Of a stretch of 64,000 nucleotides of DNA, positions 59,945-64,000 are shown piece after piece. The stretch's first letter is position 1; each line of letters begins with the position of its first letter. The position numbers were made by a program, and so were the translations under genes. Origin of the DNA: Synchiropus splendidus (lineage: Eukaryota > Chordata > Actinopteri > Syngnathiformes > Callionymidae); assembly GCF_027744825.2 (NCBI RefSeq), contig NC_071347.1, positions 18,920,001 to 18,984,000 of the forward strand. Direction: 5' to 3'. Under the pieces are notes generated by a model. It did not search any database. It worked only from the letters and a program-made list of their open reading frames with translations, and had not been told where the DNA came from.

Positions 59945-60430
59945 GTGATGCACCAGACACGTGGCAGCTAGGATGAGAACAACAACAACAAACATGGAGG
60001 AATCATCCCTGAACAGAAGCAAACAAAAGCATCTGTTTGCTTTGGTTCAGGGATGTTTTTCACTACACAATGGCCAGGGTTTCTACTACTCTGAATGTAA
60101 TTCTTATAAAATTGAAATTCTTGTACAAATATTTTCAAGACATGAAAAGAGCTTTAGTTTAAATAAGGTGATATAAAAACTTGAATATAGCCACCTTCGT
60201 GATTTATTGTGCTATTGTCAAACTGATGCAAAATAAACAATATTTTGTTGTTTAAATATTCATCTTCTTTGAACTAAATGTTTTACTGTCAGTGTTAATT
60301 TAGAAACGATTTTCTTCCATCATTTCGTCCCTCTACTGTTAATACCAGGTACTGCGTTTGATGGCTTGAGTGTTGAGTTATTTTCAAACTGCAAGCATCA
60401 GCACGATTCCAATTTAGAAAGATGCTGAAC
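59945..60430. other. AT-rich non-coding DNA
   Basis: Nothing recognised. Confidence 0.45.
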
Positions 60431-60790
60431 CAACCTGCCGTGGAGTCGAAGCCTTCAGCCGCGAGCGGACTTCACCCCGGCCGTCTGGCAGCAGCGACAG
60501 CGCGTCCGCTTCACGCCTGAGCCGAAGCGCCGCCGTCACAGCGGCCCGCTGAGCGAAGCTGGCGAGCGCTGCAGCCGTTGCCAAAGAAGATTTATACCTG
60601 GAGTTTGACCTACTTGAGTTTGCATCTATATTAGTAAAGGAAAGAGCCGGTGGTGGTGGAGGGAAAGGTCACGCTCCTCCACTGATGCATCACCGTGATG
60701 GAAGTGGCTAATTTAACCAGCAACAGTTGTGCGGCGGAGACAGATGGTGGAGCGCAGGTTTGGGCCGTCAGTGCTCGCAACATTCTGTCA
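60431..60790. promoter_or_regulatory. CpG-rich block, candidate regulatory element
   Basis: The stretch at 60450-60580 is CpG-dense (CAGCCGCGAGCGGACTTCAC, AGCGCCGCCGTCACAGCGGC) amid AT-rich DNA. No open frame of note. This could be an orphan CpG island. Confidence 0.3.
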
Positions 60791-61365
60791 CATTCAGACT
60801 TCATAAACCAATGTTGATATAGTCGTGAGCGTTGAAGGAATCTGCCATTTTGTGTCTACTTTGGGATTCAAAGTTTCTCCAGTGTCTCCGTGGTTGGCCC
60901 CGGGGCCGGTCTCAGTTGAACATGAGCAGAACACCTCACTATAGAGGTGTCTACTAGGGTCAGGGAGAGTCTCATTTTCCATGTGGTCAGAAAGTCTCAC
61001 TGCAGAGACCAGGCCTTCAAAGGTTTCGAAACACACACTTTGTTGTGTTGCTGTTCAGACTGGCAAGTCAAGCCTTTATATTGATCATGTTTCGGGGACA
61101 GTGTGAGAGGTAAATCATTTTATAAATGTCAGGAATTTAGAGGTAAAGACATGCATTTGATGTGGACACCCCCTGAAGAAAAGATGATACTGAACAAAAG
61201 AGAGAACTAACCCAGATAGAACTTTGGAATAGGGAAAGGAAATACATATCATAATCAAAATACTGCTTTAGAAATTCATAAAAAAAGTACACAATAAATG
61301 AAAAATAATTAAATAAATAAAAGAAAAAAATAGATGCTCACGGAGCAATGAAACACTAGAAAGGT

Positions 61366-61415
<50 letters not shown>

Positions 61416-61830
61416 TGTGATATTTCATCTTAAAGGTACATTTCTTCCCTTTTCTTTAGTTTTGAAATGCCCTGAACAGCTGTCAGGTTTACAACTGACT
61501 ATGTAGAATGAAAATGAATTATATCAGGGACTTGATCATAATATTACATTATAATATGATTTTTTTTTTTCAATTTGGCCAAAACATATTTCACGGTGTG
61601 GTTTTGATCGAACTGAAGTGCAGCATTTTGATGGAGATTATCTCTGATGCAGAAGGGCCACGCAGGGGCCTCCAGCCGCCTCTGACCCGGCGCAGGCCTC
61701 TTTCTGAGCCAAACAAGCAGCTCGGAGCCGCCGCTTGTTCTTAACTTTTAACTTCAGTCTTGTTTACTTTCACAGCTGTGCATCAAATTAATCTTCCGCC
61801 AAAAGCTCCAAAGTTGTTTTCCCTTCTTCC
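60791..61830. other. Non-coding DNA with (TA)n
   Basis: Contains the (TA)n run at 61368-61413 and AT-rich flanks. No exon recognised. Confidence 0.45.
61368..61413. repeat. (TA)n microsatellite
   Basis: About 23 TA units. Confidence 0.97.
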
Positions 61831-63420
61831 AGTGGCAACTTTAGAACATTACAGGTAAGTCACCTGGCACTAAAGTAAAATAATTTGATGTCTGCGGAAC
61901 GAGACACAAGAGGAATGTTGCGCGGGCTCATTTGCATGATAGAATAACCTTCTCTGTGTTTGTGTGCGGAGAGAAGCGCTAATGTATTCAGTGTATTTGT
62001 GGTCATGCTCCTCAGTTTTTTATCACCCAGAGACGCGCTTTAAATCACCTCACTGGGGGAAAGAGTCGCAGGGAAGGGAGGGAGAAGCGAAGCAGCTTCT
62101 GGATCTAATGAATTCCTGGGAGAATAAACACGCCTTTGAATAAAGCCCTAATCACAAATTAAGTGGTTGTTGCCATCATACCTTTGTAGAACACTTCCAC
62201 AGATCGTGAGCGCTCAAATTGCTTCCCCGGCTGCGGCAACAATGAGGCGAGATAAGAGCGAAGCGGCCGTCTGTCCGTATTCAAAGATAGGCCCGGGCTC
62301 ATTCCCGGACTAATCCCTTGTTTCAGTGCGCTCCTCGGTGACACTGTGGCACCCGGGGTCGCACTGAAATATCAGGGAGGTTGACTGCCGCTCCCTGAGG
62401 TCGCCTTTAGATCGGGGGGTCGCCCTGACTGGCCGCACGCTGATGTGTTCGGACCAGGGAAATTGGAATCAATGAGAAAGGAGTCACCTCAACTCAAAGT
62501 GCATCACACGCTCGACTTTGAGCCTCTCGTGGCTGCCTGCACCACTTGGTCCGTCCTGAAAAAATCCAAAAACAACCATTGCTCAACATGGCTCAAACTC
62601 AAGTTGCGCAAATAAAACTGAAAACTTTTTTTTATTGTCACCTATTCAGTAAAAAGTCAGTGGAACGTTCCCCTCTGCTTCCTTGTTTCTCCATCGCCTC
62701 TTGACTGACTGCGTTCCCTTCCGTTTTTTTTTTCTTTCTCAAGTGGGGGGGGTGGAGTTTCCAAAAATTCTTGCCGAGTCCTGCTTCATACATCACACAT
62801 GAATTTCTGGTTTCCGTTGCAGGGCTCGTGGCTCAGCTCTGTCTTCCCCACCTCCGTCCGTCCCTCTCAGCGTAGTGTTAATAAAAGAGCGCTCACTTCG
62901 TACCTGCTCGCCTTGACAGTACAGATCCATCACCAGGTATTCAAAATAACAACCTTCACGTTCATAACCAATATCCTCCCGCAGTGCGCCGACTCGACAA
63001 ACTGAACCAGGTAGATCAAGCGGCGGAACAAAGACGGGGCCAAGTTTTTCCACAGCGTATAATCCCAGAGAGGCTTCTTTGAAGGAGTTCTTACACCAGG
63101 AAGGTGGAGAGGGCAGATTTTAATCAATACAGGAAAACAAGGCGCTCGGGGGACGTGAGGAGCCTGGCAGTCAGGATGAAGATTAAACACCTCTGTCTAA
63201 AGCAGCTCGGCTCATGTCAGAAAGCCCCGGCAACTTCAAATCCATCTATCAAAGCGGTATCAAACTGTGTTTTTCTAACAAAGCAATGTTATATGACATG
63301 TCTTCTCGCCTACAGCTGTAGGTGAGCAAGTGGATCATAAATCATCGCAGACAAAGCTCAGCTTGACCTCTAAACGGTTGTATATCAGGCTACTCTGATT
63401 CTGCGTGCAAGTCTTCTGGC
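61831..63420. promoter_or_regulatory. Candidate conserved regulatory block(s)
   Basis: Mostly unique, GC-neutral sequence with an octamer ATTTGCAT (61930-61937; POU-type site) and several blocks lacking repeats and coding character. Regulation is inferred only. Confidence 0.25.
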
Positions 63421-63868
63421 CTCGATAGCTTCACTTCATATGAGTGCCGAACAATGCGCGCTTAATCCCAACGGGCGCCGTCTGCATCGCAAACAATCTG
63501 GTTTCATGGGTTTTTAAAATAGAAGGAGCCTCCTTTAACAGATTTGATGCTTCAGAGCAAAGTCTTCACCAACTTAACACCACAGTTCAGTCTCATGCTT
63601 CAACTTCACGGCACAGAAGTGGTGCGACCATTAATCTACCGCGGACAAATCGGACGGTGCAATTTTGCGTTACAAAGTACAGTACAGTGGGTGAAACGGG
63701 TTTCGCCTTTAGGTGTTGGTAGAGAGTAGACGGCTGTCAATAAACTGCATTCGGCTCCTGCAACATAACAAGGTAGTCATGAAGTTTAGATTTATTGCAC
63801 CCAGGTATTTTTAATAGCGTTCTTCAGCACTCTTCCACGGTGGCCCAGAAGGGCAAATGACAACACAA

Positions 63869-64000
63869 AAGAAAAGTAGGACCACAAACCGAAATGCACA
63901 AAATGCACAAAATCTAAATCGAAACTGTTGTGATTTTGCGGGTAGCGATTTTGTTTTTGTAATTGCGATGCTGTTTTTGGTTTGTAGTCGTACTTTTCTT
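63869..64000. mobile_element. Inverted-repeat element reaching the window edge
   Basis: AAGAAAAGTAGGACCACAAA at 63869 is the inverted match (22 of 25 bases) of the sequence ending at base 64000 (TTTGTAGTCGTACTTTTCTT). Inner words (CACAAAATC / GATTTTGTTTTTG) extend the symmetry. It is either a complete ~132-bp MITE or one arm of a longer one cut by the window end. Confidence 0.55.

Noticed and set aside
59690..59971. 93-codon frame with SIHP and YLSI repeats
   Set aside because: Translation of the ATCC/ATCT microsatellite.
1..64000. Exons of vps13c, tln2 or rora expected by synteny
   Set aside because: No frame shows recognisable motifs of these genes; the synteny remains an inference from c2cd4 alone.

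Overview
This is vertebrate nuclear DNA, almost certainly from a teleost (percomorph-type) fish. It is mostly non-coding, carries decayed fish-type LINEs, several families of short inverted-repeat DNA transposons and (TA)n/(GA)n/(ATCT)n microsatellites, and its one clear gene is a C2CD4-family gene with a tiny 5' intron. No bacterial, plasmid or phage organisation is present, and no CRISPR array, rRNA or credible tRNA was found.

The only confident protein-coding gene is c2cd4 at 29304-30647 (+). It has a probable non-coding first exon, a 105-bp intron, a single coding exon, an AU-rich 3'UTR and a poly(A) signal. The EFCIPP-type N-terminal block resembles C2CD4A/B more than C2CD4C/D. In vertebrates C2CD4A/B lie in the gene-poor interval between VPS13C and RORA, so the window may be part of that regulatory landscape; this is inference, because no flanking gene is visible.

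Layout. 1-23 kb: unique non-coding DNA with MITEs (557, 4406, 8086), a LINE 3' end (12.9-13.3 kb), and a Tigger-like element (17.34 kb) nested in a TATCG-rich repeat. 23.4-24.7 kb: a perfect 27-bp triplication followed by a 158-bp-period satellite. 25.8-26.6 kb: a 5'-truncated LINE with an open RT fragment. 29-30.75 kb: c2cd4. 31-31.8 kb: a second, frameshifted LINE. 32-42 kb: two copies of one MITE, a two-exon gene remnant on the minus strand (34.98-35.45 kb), and two more Tigger-like copies (36.13 and 41.19 kb). 43.9-46.5 kb: strongly strand-asymmetric A/G-rich repeat DNA. 48-64 kb: GC-rich unique blocks with homeodomain/POU-like words that look like candidate conserved regulatory DNA, interrupted by an inverted pair of DNA elements (52.1 and 55.2 kb), LINE scraps and microsatellites.

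The most unusual signals are three. First, the three Tigger-like elements have internal cores that are nearly identical while their ends have diverged strongly. Second, the 35-kb gene remnant has matched splice phase and an in-frame TGA exactly at the exon junction. Third, a ~450-bp insertion bearing a coding-like exon with a perfect splice donor sits inside one member of the 52/55-kb element pair. All comparisons were made by eye; no alignment or database search could be run.
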